A stretch of DNA of 64,000 bases, from assembly GCA_024349765.1 (NCBI GenBank), contig AP026073.1, positions 8,122,001 through 8,186,000 on the forward strand. Direction: 5' to 3'. A program made the position numbers and the translations under genes. Below, piece by piece: positions 46,135-54,458 of this stretch (position 1 is its first letter; each line of letters starts with the position of its first letter). The notes beneath the pieces were generated by a model. That model was given only the letters and a program-made list of their open reading frames with translations, was not told where the DNA came from and did no database searches. Source of the DNA: Streptomyces nigrescens. GTDB taxonomy: Bacteria > Actinomycetota > Actinomycetes > Streptomycetales > Streptomycetaceae.

Positions 46135-47403
46135 TCAGCGCTGCGACTGCCGGGGGAGTTCCAGCGCCACCTCGGCCGCCGAGTCGCAGTACTCGCGCAC
46201 CGCGCTGGTACGGGCCACCACCCGCCCCCGGTGGATCACGATCCGGCTGTACGCCAGCGAGAGCACCCCCGCGATCCGCTCGCCGCGCACCGCCAGCAGC
46301 TCCGCCGGGAAGCCCGCCTCGACCCGTACCTCGGGCAGCCCCAGCGTGGTCCGCGCCGCCGAACTCACCGTCTCGTACGCCGCCTCCGGCGTCGCCTCCC
46401 CGAGGGACGCCAGCAGGTACGCGGCCTCCAACGGGTCGCCGCGCCCCACCGGGTTCGCCACGTCCCGCAGCGCCCCGCTGCCCGCCGCCACCCGCACCCC
46501 GGCCGCCCGCAGCAGCCGCACCGGAGCCGGCCGCGACACCCGCGAGCCGTACCGCTCCAGGCCGGTGCAGTCGCCCTGCGGCAGACAGACCACGGTGACG
46601 TCGGCGGCGGCCAGTTGCTCGGCGACCCGCGAGGCCACGCTGCGCGGCATCCGGGCCATCCCGGCGCACGGGCCCAGCGCGACGCCGGACCGCAGCCCGC
46701 CGGACATCGCCGCGAACCGGGCCAGCCGCGCCGGGTCGTCACCGTCCGTGTGCAGATCCACCGGGCAGCCGTGCTCCCCGGCCAGCTCCAGGACCGTCTC
46801 GACGTACCCGGCCGGATCGGGGTCCAGGTCCGGGCAGCCGCCGATGACCGAGGCGCCCATCTTGACGGCGTCCCGCAGCATCGCCAGCCCGTCGGCCCCG
46901 GCGAGCCCCGTCAGCACCCGCGGCACCGCCACCGCCGCCAGGTCCGCCAGCCCGCGCAGCGACCGGCGGGCCTGCAGCACCGCCTCCAGCGAGCGCAGGC
47001 CCGGCACGTCGCCGATCCTGACGTGGCTCCGGGACGCGGTGGCCCCGTGCCCCAGCTGGAGCAGCGCGGCCTCCGTGGTGCGCCGCTGGACGTCCTCCGG
47101 GGAGCCGGAGGCCGGGCCGTCGGAGTCCGCCGTCAGGGCGGTGTCGCAGTGCGCGTGCGGCTCGGCGGGGGCGGGCAGCAGCAGATAGCCGGCGAGGTCG
47201 ACGCGGGCCCCCTGGGGGGCGAGGCTGCCGGCCGTGCCCACGGCCTCGATGCGTCCGCCGCCGAGCCGTACGTCCACGGTGCGGCCGTCGGCGAGCCGGG
47301 CGCCGCACAGCACCAGCGCGCCGCCGTCCGACCTGGTGTACCGGCCGGGTCCGCCGGGCTTTCCCGGCTGGGGGTGCGGCTGCGGCGAACTGCTGTCGGA
47401 CAT
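46135..47403 (-). CDS. Cytosine deaminase-like amidohydrolase with degenerate active site
   Basis: A 422-residue TIM-barrel amidohydrolase similar in layout to cytosine deaminase (CodA). The small beta-sandwich ([26 protein letters not shown]) and the first metal motif PAEPHAHCDTALTAD (HxH) are present, and a third His is in VDLHTDGDD. But the Glu expected after it (HCDE in CodA) is Gly, the next conserved His (SHT in CodA) is missing (GPCAGM), and the GHDD aspartate is replaced (AAGSGALRD). So it may not be a normal deaminase. ATG at 47403 is preceded by GAGGAG. It starts with a Pro-rich ~30-residue leader. It is transcribed alone, away from the tRNA-Thr gene. Confidence 0.8.
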   Translation of the reverse strand: MSDSSSPQPHPQPGKPGGPGRYTRSDGGALVLCGARLADGRTVDVRLGGGRIEAVGTAGSLAPQGARVDLAGYLLLPAPAEPHAHCDTALTADSDGPASGSPEDVQRRTTEAALLQLGHGATASRSHVRIGDVPGLRSLEAVLQARRSLRGLADLAAVAVPRVLTGLAGADGLAMLRDAVKMGASVIGGCPDLDPDPAGYVETVLELAGEHGCPVDLHTDGDDPARLARFAAMSGGLRSGVALGPCAGMARMPRSVASRVAEQLAAADVTVVCLPQGDCTGLERYGSRVSRPAPVRLLRAAGVRVAAGSGALRDVANPVGRGDPLEAAYLLASLGEATPEAAYETVSSAARTTLGLPEVRVEAGFPAELLAVRGERIAGVLSLAYSRIVIHRGRVVARTSAVREYCDSAAEVALELPRQSQR

Positions 47404-47545
47404 CGCGCTCCTCGAAGCCACGGGCGTGCAAGATCACGCAGCGTTGACCCGAGCGTAGGGCGCCGCCGGGAGAGCTTCGCGCAGGCGCGAAATAGTCGTA
47501 CCGGTGTGGTGCGCGGGGCCGTTGGGACGCGGGGCGGATACGGAT

Positions 47546-47574
47546 TTCACGTTTGGCGGCGGGCCGTGTAATGT
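47546..47574 (+). promoter_or_regulatory. Promoter of tRNA-Thr/tRNA-Met/rpmG region
   Basis: TTCACG (47546-47551) and TAATGT (47569-47574) are separated by 17 bp, matching the main vegetative sigma factor consensus. Transcription would begin near 47581, five bases before the mature tRNA-Thr. Confidence 0.65.
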
Positions 47575-47585
47575 CTTCATCGCTC

Positions 47586-47658
47586 GCCCCAATAGCTCAG
47601 TCGGCAGAGCGTCTCCATGGTAAGGAGAAGGTCTACGGTTCGATTCCGTATTGGGGCT
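47586..47658 (+). tRNA. tRNA-Thr (GGT)
   Basis: A 73-nt tRNA: acceptor GCCCCAA (47586-47592) pairs with TTGGGGC (47651-47657) and the discriminator is T. The anticodon loop ATGGTAA has GGT at 47619-47621. D arm AGCTC...GAGC and T arm GGTTCGATTCC are standard. CCA is not encoded. Confidence 0.97.
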
Positions 47659-47673
47659 CTGATGTGTGAGGTT

Positions 47674-47689
47674 CCCGCCTTCGGGCGGG
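47674..47689 (+). other. CCCGCC-UUCG-GGCGGG hairpin between two tRNAs
   Basis: CCCGCC (47674-47679), TTCG, GGCGGG (47684-47689) form an extra-stable UUCG tetraloop hairpin between tRNA-Thr and tRNA-Met. It could be a terminator or an RNase processing landmark. Confidence 0.6.
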
Positions 47690-47704
47690 TGCCCCTCGCA
47701 TCGC

Positions 47705-47777
47705 AGCGGTGTAGCTCAGTCGGTAGAGCAAGCGGCTCATAATCGCTGTGTCACCGGTTCAAGTCCGGTCACCGCTA
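47705..47777 (+). tRNA. tRNA-Met (CAT), elongator type
   Basis: A 73-nt tRNA: acceptor AGCGGTG (47705-47711) pairs with CACCGCT (47770-47776); discriminator A. The anticodon loop CTCATAA has CAT at 47738-47740. The first base pair is A-T, and the anticodon stem lacks three consecutive G-C pairs, so it is an elongator rather than an initiator. CCA is not encoded. Confidence 0.95.
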
Positions 47778-47865
47778 CTGACAGTAGCCGATTGTGGGGT
47801 CGGTCCTTCGATCGGCTACTCTTTTCTGCGTTCATCCGTCCATCCGTCCGTCAAGGAGCACTCAC

Positions 47866-48030
47866 GTGGCTGCCACCGACGTCCGCCCGAAGATCACGCT
47901 GGCCTGCGTGGAGTGCAAGGAGCGGAACTACATCACCAAGAAGAACCGGCGCAACGACCCGGACCGTCTTGAGATGAAGAAGCACTGCCCGCGCTGCAAC
48001 TCGCACACCGCGCATCGCGAGACGCGATAA
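47866..48030 (+). CDS. rpmG: 50S ribosomal protein L33
   Basis: A 54-residue ribosomal protein with the normal family length. It has two CxxC pairs, CVEC and CPRC, so it is a zinc-binding (C+) form. [21 protein letters not shown] is the diagnostic core. GTG at 47866 is preceded by AAGGAGCA. It probably shares a transcript with the upstream tRNAs. Streptomyces usually also have zinc-free copies elsewhere, switched by Zur. Confidence 0.97.
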   Translation: MAATDVRPKITLACVECKERNYITKKNRRNDPDRLEMKKHCPRCNSHTAHRETR

Positions 48031-48041
48031 CACAGGCTCGT

Positions 48042-48079
48042 CCGTGAGGCCGTCCCCATTCCTGGGGGCGGCCTCACGG
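48042..48079 (+). terminator. 16-bp hairpin terminator after rpmG
   Basis: CCGTGAGGCCGTCCCC (48042-48057) pairs with GGGGGCGGCCTCACGG (48064-48079), including one G-T pair, around ATTCCT. It separates rpmG from the hadA-like gene. Confidence 0.8.
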
Positions 48080-48114
48080 CGTTATCACCATCAGTACACG
48101 GAGGTTGCGAGCCC

Positions 48115-48567
48115 ATGGCGCTCGACCAGTCTTTTGTCGGACGCACGTACCCGCCCACCGACCCCTATGAGGTCGGCCGGGAAAAGATCCGCGAATTCGC
48201 CGAGGCGATCGGGGACCCCAACCCCGCCTACACCGACACGGATGCCGCCAAGGCGCTCGGGCATCCCGACGTGATCGCACCGCCGACTTTTGTGTTCGCG
48301 ATCACTTTCAAGGCCGCGGGGTTGGTCATCGAGGACCCGCAACTCGGCCTGGATTACAGCCGGGTGGTGCACGGCGACCAGAAGTTCGCCTACACCCGGC
48401 CGGTGCGCAGCGGCGACCGGCTGGCCGTCACCTCCACCATCGAGGCGATCAAGACCATGGCGGGCAACGACATCATCGACATCCGCGGCGAGGTGCACGA
48501 CGAGACGGGCGCACACGTCGTGACCGCCTTCACCAAGCTGGTGGCCCGGCGCACCGAGGAGGCCTGA
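48115..48567 (+). CDS. HadA-like (R)-hydroxyacyl dehydratase subunit / UPF0336 MaoC-like protein
   Basis: A 150-residue single hot-dog protein. FVGRTYPPTDPYEVGREKIREFAEAIGDPNPAYTD and LGHPDVIAPPTFVFAITFKA match the FAS1-type dehydratase N-terminal family (mycobacterial HadA/HadC, UPF0336). In mycobacteria HadA supplies substrate specificity while HadB is catalytic, making the FAS-II hydroxyacyl-ACP dehydratase. The gene order rpmG-hadA-hadB is the same as in Mycobacterium, but no hadC follows and Streptomyces makes no mycolic acids, so the substrate here is open. It is 1 bp from hadB. Confidence 0.88.
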   Translation: MALDQSFVGRTYPPTDPYEVGREKIREFAEAIGDPNPAYTDTDAAKALGHPDVIAPPTFVFAITFKAAGLVIEDPQLGLDYSRVVHGDQKFAYTRPVRSGDRLAVTSTIEAIKTMAGNDIIDIRGEVHDETGAHVVTAFTKLVARRTEEA

Positions 48568-48568
48568 G

Positions 48569-49003
48569 ATGACCGCGAAGATCTCTTACGACGACGTCGA
48601 GGTCGGCACCGAACTCCCGGCGCAGACCTTCCCCGTGAACCGCGCCACACTCGTCCGCTACGCGGGCGCCTCCGGCGACTTCAACCCGATCCACTGGAAC
48701 GAGAAGTTCGCCAAAGAGGTCGGCCTGCCCGACGTCATCGCCCACGGCATGTTCACCATGGCCGAGGCGATCCGGGTGGTCACCGACTGGGCCGGCGACC
48801 CCGGCGCGGTCGCCGAATACGGCGTGCGCTTCACCAAGCCCGTCATCGTCCCCAACGACGACCAGGGCGCGCTGATCGAGGTCAGCGCCAAGGTCGCGGC
48901 CAAGCTCGACGACGACGCCCGCACGGTCCGGGTCGACCTCACCGCGATGAGCGCGGGCCAGAAGGTGCTGGGCATGTCCCGCGCGGTCGTCCGCCTGGCC
49001 TGA
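48569..49003 (+). CDS. HadB-like MaoC-family dehydratase
   Basis: A 144-residue hot-dog enzyme. GDFNPIHWNEKFAKEVGLPDVIAHGMFTMA contains the hydratase-2 catalytic Asp (GDFNPIH) and His. This is the active partner to the HadA-like protein, with which it should form a heterodimer that removes water from 3-hydroxyacyl thioesters. ATG at 48569 lies 2 bases after the upstream stop and has GAGGAGG before it, so the pair is co-translated. A strong terminator at 49023-49058 follows. Confidence 0.9.
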   Translation: MTAKISYDDVEVGTELPAQTFPVNRATLVRYAGASGDFNPIHWNEKFAKEVGLPDVIAHGMFTMAEAIRVVTDWAGDPGAVAEYGVRFTKPVIVPNDDQGALIEVSAKVAAKLDDDARTVRVDLTAMSAGQKVLGMSRAVVRLA

Positions 49004-49022
49004 GCCCGCCGGAGAGCGCAGC

Positions 49023-49058
49023 CGGGGGCGGCCGGACGGGATGGTCCGACCGCCCCCG
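49023..49058 (+). terminator. 14-bp hairpin terminator after hadB-like gene
   Basis: CGGGGGCGG (49023-49031) and CGGAC (49033-49037) pair with GTCCG (49044-49048) and CCGCCCCCG (49050-49058), with one mismatch and a 6-nt loop. It ends directly at the murB -10 region. Confidence 0.8.
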
Positions 49059-49072
49059 TACCCTTGTGCGCG
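49059..49072 (+). promoter_or_regulatory. Candidate leaderless promoter of murB (TACCCT)
   Basis: TACCCT (49059-49064) fits TANNNT. A transcription start ~7 bases later would fall at the GTG at 49072 (or within the GTG at 49066), and no ribosome-binding site exists. The -35 is poor. This fits a leaderless mRNA, common in Streptomyces. Confidence 0.5.
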
Positions 49073-50136
49073 TGCAGGAACGCCACGGACAAGAAAACGC
49101 CCCGCTCGCCCCGCTGACCACCTTCCGGCTCGGCGGACCGGCGAACCGCCTCGTCACGGCCACCACCGACGACGAGGTGATCGCCGCCGTCCGCGCGGCC
49201 GACGACGCCGGCACGCCACTGCTGATCATCGGCGGCGGCAGCAACCTCGTCATCAGCGACAAGGGCTTCGACGGCACGGCCCTGCTCATCGCCACCACCG
49301 GCTTCGAACTGGACGGCACCGCCCTCACCCTCGCCGCGGGCGAGAACTGGTCCGACGCGGTCGCCCGCACGGTCGAGGCCGGGCTGGCCGGCGTCGAGTG
49401 CCTGGCCGGCATCCCCGGCTCGGCCGGCGCCACCCCGGTGCAGAACGTCGGCGCGTACGGCCAGGAGGTCGCCACCACGATCACCGAGGTCGTCGCCTAC
49501 GACCGCCGCTCCGGCGAGACCGTCACCCTCAGCAACGAGGAGTGCGGCTTCGCCTACCGCGACAGCCGCTTCAAGCAGCACCCCGACCGCTTCGTGGTCC
49601 TGCGGGTCCGCTTCGCCCTGGAGGACGCCGGCGGCCGCTCCGCGCCCCTGAAGTACGCCGAGACCGCCCGCGCCCTCGGCGTCGAGGTCGGCGACCGGGT
49701 CCCGCTGGACATCGCCCGCAAGACCGTCCTGGCGCTGCGCGCCGGCAAGGGCATGGTGCTGGACCCCGACGACCACGACACCTGGTCGGCCGGGTCGTTC
49801 TTCACCAACCCGATCCTCACCGAGGCCGAGCACGCCGCCTTCCTGGAGCGCGTCCGGGACCGCCTCGGCCCCGACACCGCCCCGCCCGCCTTCCCGGCCG
49901 GCGACGGCCTGGTGAAGACCTCCGCTGCCTGGCTCATCGACCGCGCCGGCTTCACCAAGGGCTACGGCAGCGGCCCGGCCCGCATCTCGACCAAGCACAC
50001 CCTCGCGCTCACCAACCGCGGCGAGGCCACCACCGAGGACCTCCTCGCCCTGGCCCGCGAGGTCCGGGACGGCGTCCACGCGGCCTTCGGCATCACCCTC
50101 GTCAACGAACCCGTGACGGTCGGCGTCAGCCTCTAG
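49066..50136 (+). CDS. murB: UDP-N-acetylenolpyruvoylglucosamine reductase
   Basis: A ~355-residue FAD enzyme that reduces enolpyruvyl-UDP-GlcNAc to UDP-MurNAc with NADPH in peptidoglycan synthesis. TTFRLGGPANRLV and GGGSNLVISDKGFDGTAL form the FAD-binding domain. GIPGSAGATPVQNVGAYGQE and FAYRDSRFKQHPDRFVVL are conserved, and the catalytic region holds GSFFTNPIL and the C-terminal Glu in GEATTEDLLALAREV. It begins at GTG 49066 or GTG 49072; absence of a ribosome-binding site and a TACCCT box suggest a leaderless start at 49072. It is the type II form with ~20 extra residues in domain 3. Confidence 0.95.
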   Translation: MRVQERHGQENAPLAPLTTFRLGGPANRLVTATTDDEVIAAVRAADDAGTPLLIIGGGSNLVISDKGFDGTALLIATTGFELDGTALTLAAGENWSDAVARTVEAGLAGVECLAGIPGSAGATPVQNVGAYGQEVATTITEVVAYDRRSGETVTLSNEECGFAYRDSRFKQHPDRFVVLRVRFALEDAGGRSAPLKYAETARALGVEVGDRVPLDIARKTVLALRAGKGMVLDPDDHDTWSAGSFFTNPILTEAEHAAFLERVRDRLGPDTAPPAFPAGDGLVKTSAAWLIDRAGFTKGYGSGPARISTKHTLALTNRGEATTEDLLALAREVRDGVHAAFGITLVNEPVTVGVSL

Positions 50137-50222
50137 ACGGGCCGCCAGGGCGCCGTGACGGGCCGCTGAGGCCCTGCGACGGCGCCGCTGAGCCCCTACG
50201 ACGCCCGCCGGCGCCCTACCCG
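50137..50222. repeat. Four 21-22 bp imperfect tandem repeats between murB and add
   Basis: Units start at 50137, 50158, 50179 and 50201, each beginning ACGG or ACGC and rich in GCCGC. They exactly fill the space between the 3' ends of convergent murB and add, with the last one entering add. Likely a slippage product; it may also serve as terminator. Confidence 0.6.
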
Positions 50223-51292
50223 GCCAGCCAGGCGTCGATCTCCGCCAGCAGCCGCCGCCGCTCGTCCTCGGGGGCGCACGAGCCGCGGACGGACTGCCGG
50301 GCCAGCTCGGCCAGCTCCGCATCGCTGAAGTCGTGCGCGGTGCGGGCGAGCTCGTACTGCGCGGCCAGCCGCGAGCCGAACAGCAGCGGGTCGTCCGCGC
50401 CCAGCGCCATCGGCACCCCGGCGTCGAAGAGCGTCCGCAGCGGTACGTCCTCGGGCTTCTCGTAGACGCCCAGCGCCACGTTGGAGGCCGGGCACACCTC
50501 GCAGGTCACCTGGCGCTCGGCCAGCCGGCGCAGCAGCGCGGGATCCTCCGCGGCCCGTACGCCGTGCCCCACCCGGCCGGCGTGCAGATCGTCCAGGCAG
50601 TCCCGGACGCTGGCCGGCCCGGACAGCTCACCGCCGTGCGGCGCCGCCAGCAGACCGCCCTCCCGGGCGATCGCGAAGGCCCGGTCGAAGTCCCGGGCGA
50701 AACCCCGGCGTTCGTCGTTGGAGAGCCCGAAACCGATCACGCCCCGGTCCGCGTAGCGCACCGCCAGCCGCGCCAGCGTCCGGGCGTCCAGCGGGTGCTT
50801 CATGCGGTTCGCCGCGATCAGCACGCGGATCCCGAGGCCGGTGTCCCGGGAGGCGGTGCGCACCGCGTCCAGGATGATCTCCATGGCCGGGATCAGCCCG
50901 CCCAGCCGGGGCGCGTACGAGGTCGGGTCGACCTGGATCTCCAGCCAGCGCGAGCCGTCCCGGACGTCCTCCTCGGCGGCCTCGTGCACCAGCCGCTGGA
51001 TGTCCTCGGGCGCGCGCAGGCACGAGCGCGCGATGTCGTACAGCCGCTGGAAACGGAACCAGCCCCGCTCGTCCGTGGCCCGCAGCTGGGGCGGCTCACC
51101 GCTGCGCAGGGCCTCGGGCAGATGGACGCCGTACTTGTCGGCGAGGTCCAGCAGGGTCGCGGACCGCATCGAACCGGTGAAGTGCAGGTGCAGATGGGCC
51201 TTCGGTAGCCGGCGCAGGTCCCGGGCGGCGGCACCGTCGCGGGCAGGAGTGCACGGGGGGTTCGGGGTGTGTCCCGCTGAAAACTGCTCCAT
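50216..51292 (-). CDS. add: Adenosine deaminase family protein
   Basis: A 358-residue zinc hydrolase that converts adenosine to inosine. The metal motif KAHLHLHFTGSM (His33, 35, 37) follows a ~25-residue leader. GFGLSNDERRGFARDFDRAFAIARE leads to APHGGELSG (His and catalytic Glu), then RVGHGVRA, EVCPASNVALGVYEKPEDVPL and LGADDPLLFG (metal/catalytic Asp pair). The spacing fits adenosine deaminase and the closely related adenine deaminase; HGGE replaces the more usual HAGE, which does not settle the substrate. ATG at 51292 (MEQFSAGHTP). It is convergent with murB. Confidence 0.9.
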   Translation of the reverse strand: MEQFSAGHTPNPPCTPARDGAAARDLRRLPKAHLHLHFTGSMRSATLLDLADKYGVHLPEALRSGEPPQLRATDERGWFRFQRLYDIARSCLRAPEDIQRLVHEAAEEDVRDGSRWLEIQVDPTSYAPRLGGLIPAMEIILDAVRTASRDTGLGIRVLIAANRMKHPLDARTLARLAVRYADRGVIGFGLSNDERRGFARDFDRAFAIAREGGLLAAPHGGELSGPASVRDCLDDLHAGRVGHGVRAAEDPALLRRLAERQVTCEVCPASNVALGVYEKPEDVPLRTLFDAGVPMALGADDPLLFGSRLAAQYELARTAHDFSDAELAELARQSVRGSCAPEDERRRLLAEIDAWLAG

Positions 51293-51364
51293 CTGAGGAT
51301 CTTGCCGTATCAGGGCGGCACGCCGATAGGCCCTTTCCCGAAGGGGTGTCCGGAAGAACGCGCG

Positions 51365-51397
51365 AGCGGGCGGCCGGAACGCGTCCGGCCGCCCGCT
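51365..51397 (-). terminator. 14-bp hairpin terminator downstream of aspC
   Basis: AGCGGGCGGCCGGA (51365-51378) is fully complementary to TCCGGCCGCCCGCT (51384-51397), with a 5-nt loop. It lies 25 bp past the aspC stop on the minus strand. Confidence 0.8.
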
Positions 51398-51421
51398 TCA
51401 CCCACCGAAACCGGTGTGCGG

Positions 51422-52657
51422 CTACTTCGCCTCCGCCAGCAGCTTCTGGATCCGGGACACGCCCTCGACCAGGTCCTCGTCGCCCAGCGCGTAGGAAAGC
51501 CGCAGGTAGCCGGGGGTGCCGAAGGCCTCACCCGGGACGACGGCGACCTCCGCCTCCTCCAGGATCAGCTCGGCCAGCTCCACGCTGCTCTGCGGGCGCT
51601 TGCCGCGGATCTCCTTGCCGAGCAGCTCCTTCACCGACGGGTACGCGTAGAACGCGCCCTCGGGCTCCGGGCACAGCACGCCGTCGATCTCGTTGAGCAT
51701 CCGCACGATCGTCTTGCGGCGCCGGTCGAAGGCGACCTTCATCTCCTCGACGGCCGTCAGATCGCCGGAGACGGCCGCGATGGCCGCCGCCTGCGCGACG
51801 TTGGAGACGTTGGAGGTGGCGTGCGACTGGAGGTTCGTCGCGGCCTTGATGACGTCCTTGGGGCCGATCGCCCAGCCCACCCGCCAGCCGGTCATCGCGT
51901 ACGTCTTGGCCACGCCGTTGACGATGATGCACTTGTCGCGCAGCTCGGGCACGACCACCGGCAGCGACGCGAACTGCGCGTCGCCGTAGACCAGGTGCTC
52001 GTAGATCTCGTCGGTGAGGACCCACAGGCCGTGCTCGGCGGCCCAGCGGCCGACCGCCTCGATCTGCTCGCGGGAGTAGACCGCACCGGTCGGGTTCGAC
52101 GGCGAGACGAACAGCAGCACCTTCGTGCGCTCCGTGAGGGCCGCCTCCAGCTGCTCGACGGTCACGCGGTAGCCGGTGGTCTCGTCCGCGACCACGTCGA
52201 CCGGCACACCGCCCGCCAGCCGGATCGACTCCGGGTAGGTGGTCCAGTACGGAGCGGGCACGATGACCTCGTCGCCCGGGTCGAGGATCGCCGCGAACGC
52301 CTCGTAGATCGCCTGCTTGCCGCCGTTCGTCACCAGGACGTTCGCCGCCTCGATCTCGTAGCCCGAGTCGCGCAGCGTCTTCGCCACGATCGCGGACTTC
52401 AGCTCGGGGAGGCCGCCGGCCGGGGTGTAGCGGTGGAACTTCGGGTTGCGGCAGGCCTCCACGGCCGCCTCGACGATGTAGTCGGGCGTGGGGAAGTCGG
52501 GCTCACCGGCGCCGAAGCCGATCACCGGGCGTCCGGCGGCCTTGAGGGCCTTCGCCTTGGCGTCGACGGCGAGGGTCGCGGACTCGGAGATCGAACCGAC
52601 GCGGGCCGAGACCCGGCGGTCGGCGGGGGACGAAACGGAAGGGTTCGCAGCGCTCAT
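51422..52657 (-). CDS. aspC: Pyridoxal-phosphate-dependent aminotransferase (aspartate aminotransferase type)
   Basis: A 411-residue fold-type I, class Ib aminotransferase. [22 protein letters not shown] starts the domain, then [72 protein letters not shown] and [16 protein letters not shown], where Lys ~250 is the PLP lysine. [12 protein letters not shown] and [19 protein letters not shown] close it. It moves the amino group between aspartate (or aromatic/other amino acids) and 2-oxoglutarate. The start ATG at 52657 (MSAANPS) has no clear ribosome-binding site. It lies upstream of and divergent from tRNA-Trp-secE. Confidence 0.92.
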   Translation of the reverse strand: MSAANPSVSSPADRRVSARVGSISESATLAVDAKAKALKAAGRPVIGFGAGEPDFPTPDYIVEAAVEACRNPKFHRYTPAGGLPELKSAIVAKTLRDSGYEIEAANVLVTNGGKQAIYEAFAAILDPGDEVIVPAPYWTTYPESIRLAGGVPVDVVADETTGYRVTVEQLEAALTERTKVLLFVSPSNPTGAVYSREQIEAVGRWAAEHGLWVLTDEIYEHLVYGDAQFASLPVVVPELRDKCIIVNGVAKTYAMTGWRVGWAIGPKDVIKAATNLQSHATSNVSNVAQAAAIAAVSGDLTAVEEMKVAFDRRRKTIVRMLNEIDGVLCPEPEGAFYAYPSVKELLGKEIRGKRPQSSVELAELILEEAEVAVVPGEAFGTPGYLRLSYALGDEDLVEGVSRIQKLLAEAK

Positions 52658-52798
52658 ACATGCATCGTTGCAGACCTCCGCCGGGCCCGGTACGCGGGTT
52701 TGCGGCCACCACCCGGAGGGATCGTGTTCGACGCCCGGCCCGGAAGCACGTACACTCGCTGACCGTTGGCCCTCAACAGGCAGGCGCGGCGAACGCAC

Positions 52799-52827
52799 TT
52801 AGTGCAGTCGCCCGTATGCGGTAGGTT
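52799..52827 (+). promoter_or_regulatory. Promoter of tRNA-Trp (and possibly secE-nusG)
   Basis: TTAGTG (52799-52804), 17 bp, TAGGTT (52822-52827); the tRNA begins 14 bp later. The -10 is good, the -35 weak. Confidence 0.55.
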
Positions 52828-52840
52828 GGGGGAACCACAA

Positions 52841-52913
52841 AGGGTCGTAGCTCAATTGGTAGAGCACTGGTCTCCAAAACCAGCGGTTGGGGGTTCAAGT
52901 CCCTCCGGCCCTG
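52841..52913 (+). tRNA. tRNA-Trp (CCA)
   Basis: A 73-nt tRNA: acceptor AGGGTCG (52841-52847) pairs with CGGCCCT (52906-52912), including one T-G pair; discriminator G. The anticodon loop CTCCAAA has CCA at 52874-52876 within a CTGGT/ACCAG stem. Its place just before secE is conserved across actinobacteria. Confidence 0.97.
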
Positions 52914-53019
52914 CTACACGCACTCTCACCGCAGTGCGTGCACGTGTACGTATGAAATGCACCGCCGTGCGGCAGGGCAGGGCGCGGCACGGCCACGAAC
53001 CGGATTCAGGTGAGGACGA

Positions 53020-53316
53020 GTGACGGACGCCCTGGGCTCCATCGACATGCCTGAGCGCGGTCGCTCCGAGGACGAGGCCGCCGAGTCCCAGAAGAAGCCC
53101 CGGCGCGGCGGCAAGCGCGGCAAGAAGGGTCCCTTCGCGCGTCTTGCGCTTTTCTACCGCCAGGTCATCGCGGAGCTCCGCAAGGTCGTCTGGCCCACGC
53201 GCAGCCAGCTGTCGACGTACACCAGTGTGGTGATCGTCTTCGTTGTCATCATCATCGGTCTCGTAACCGTGATTGACTTGGGAATCAACCGAGTCGTCGG
53301 GTACGTCTTCGGCTGA
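53020..53316 (+). CDS. secE: Preprotein translocase subunit SecE
   Basis: A 98-residue single-span subunit that clamps SecY in the translocon. After a charged Lys/Arg-rich leader, the amphipathic helix LFYRQVIAELRKVVWPTRSQL is diagnostic, then the membrane segment VVIVFVVIIIGLVTVIDLGI. GTG at 53020 has a GAGG site upstream. It shares a transcript with nusG 72 bp downstream, as in nearly all bacteria. Confidence 0.97.
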   Translation: MTDALGSIDMPERGRSEDEAAESQKKPRRGGKRGKKGPFARLALFYRQVIAELRKVVWPTRSQLSTYTSVVIVFVVIIIGLVTVIDLGINRVVGYVFG

Positions 53317-53388
53317 TCCCGCGGAGGGCGCCTGCGCGGGCGCCATTTCGCATGTTCAACCCCTTGAAGCCAGGAAGAAGCAGCCACC

Positions 53389-54264
53389 GTGTCTGACCCG
53401 AACCTGAACGACGCCGCCGAATCCGCCGAGACGGCAGCGGCCGACGTTGACGCGGCTGCCTCGGCCGAGGTCGAGGGCGACGACACCGCGCAGGAGATCG
53501 TCGAGGGCGCCGACACCGTCGACGAGCTCGACGCCGAGGAAGCCGCCGCCGGCGAGCCCGCCGAAGAGGCCGCGGTGCACGTCGAGGAGGACGCCGAGGC
53601 CACCGCCGAGGTCGCCGAGGACGAGCTGGCCGAGGAGCAGGAGCCGGTCGACCCGGTGGCCGCCCTCCGCGACGAACTGCGCGGTCTGCCCGGTGAGTGG
53701 TACGTCATCCACACCTACGCGGGCTACGAGAACCGCGTGAAGACCAACCTCGAGCAGCGCGCCGTCTCGCTGAACGTCGAGGACTACATCTTCCAGGCCG
53801 AGGTGCCGCAGGAAGAGGTCGTCCAGATCAAGAACGGCGACCGCCGTACCGTCCGCCAGAACAAGCTCCCGGGCTACGTGCTCGTGCGCATGGACCTGAC
53901 GAACGAGTCCTGGGGCGTGGTCCGCAACACCCCCGGCGTCACCGGCTTCGTCGGCAACGCCTACGACCCCTACCCGCTGACGCTGGACGAGATCGTCAAG
54001 ATGCTCGCGCCGGAGGCCGAGGAGAAGGCCGCCAAGGAGGCCGCCGCGGCCGAGGGCAAGCCGGCCCCGTCCCGCAAGGTCGAGGTCCAGGTGCTGGACT
54101 TCGAGGTGGGCGACTCCGTCACGGTCACCGACGGCCCGTTCGCGACCCTCCAGGCGACGATCAACGAGATCAACGCCGACTCGAAGAAGGTCAAGGGCCT
54201 GGTCGAGATCTTCGGCCGGGAGACCCCGGTCGAGCTGTCCTTCGACCAGATCCAGAAGAACTGA
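53389..54264 (+). CDS. nusG: Transcription termination/antitermination protein NusG
   Basis: A 291-residue factor that binds RNA polymerase and the Rho or ribosome partner. The first ~95 residues are a very acidic Ala/Glu/Asp extension typical of actinobacteria. The NGN domain starts at [24 protein letters not shown] and includes [25 protein letters not shown] ~20-residue Lys/Ala/Glu linker precedes the KOW domain [24 protein letters not shown]. The start is GTG at 53389 (MSDPNLND). A terminator-like hairpin lies downstream. Confidence 0.97.
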   Translation: MSDPNLNDAAESAETAAADVDAAASAEVEGDDTAQEIVEGADTVDELDAEEAAAGEPAEEAAVHVEEDAEATAEVAEDELAEEQEPVDPVAALRDELRGLPGEWYVIHTYAGYENRVKTNLEQRAVSLNVEDYIFQAEVPQEEVVQIKNGDRRTVRQNKLPGYVLVRMDLTNESWGVVRNTPGVTGFVGNAYDPYPLTLDEIVKMLAPEAEEKAAKEAAAAEGKPAPSRKVEVQVLDFEVGDSVTVTDGPFATLQATINEINADSKKVKGLVEIFGRETPVELSFDQIQKN

Positions 54265-54321
54265 TCGAGTTCCCCTGATCCGGGAGGGCCGTACGGCCTT
54301 TCCGGACCACCAGCCACCGGC

Positions 54322-54359
54322 CAGGTCAGACGGGCGCAGCCTGTCTGACCTGTCGGTTT
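54322..54359 (+). terminator. Terminator hairpin with U tract between nusG and rplK
   Basis: CAGGTCAGAC (54322-54331) pairs with GTCTGACCTG (54343-54352), an 11-nt loop lies between, and CGGTTTTT follows. This should end secE-nusG transcripts. The less GC-rich stretch at 54370-54400 can hold the rplK promoter. Confidence 0.85.
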
Positions 54360-54458
54360 TTGGCCGCGCGACCATACCCGTTATCGTTGTGCGGTATGCC
54401 TCCATCCGGATGACCGGATGGATCGGCGAAACACCTCTCACTAGGACCCGGAGAGAGC

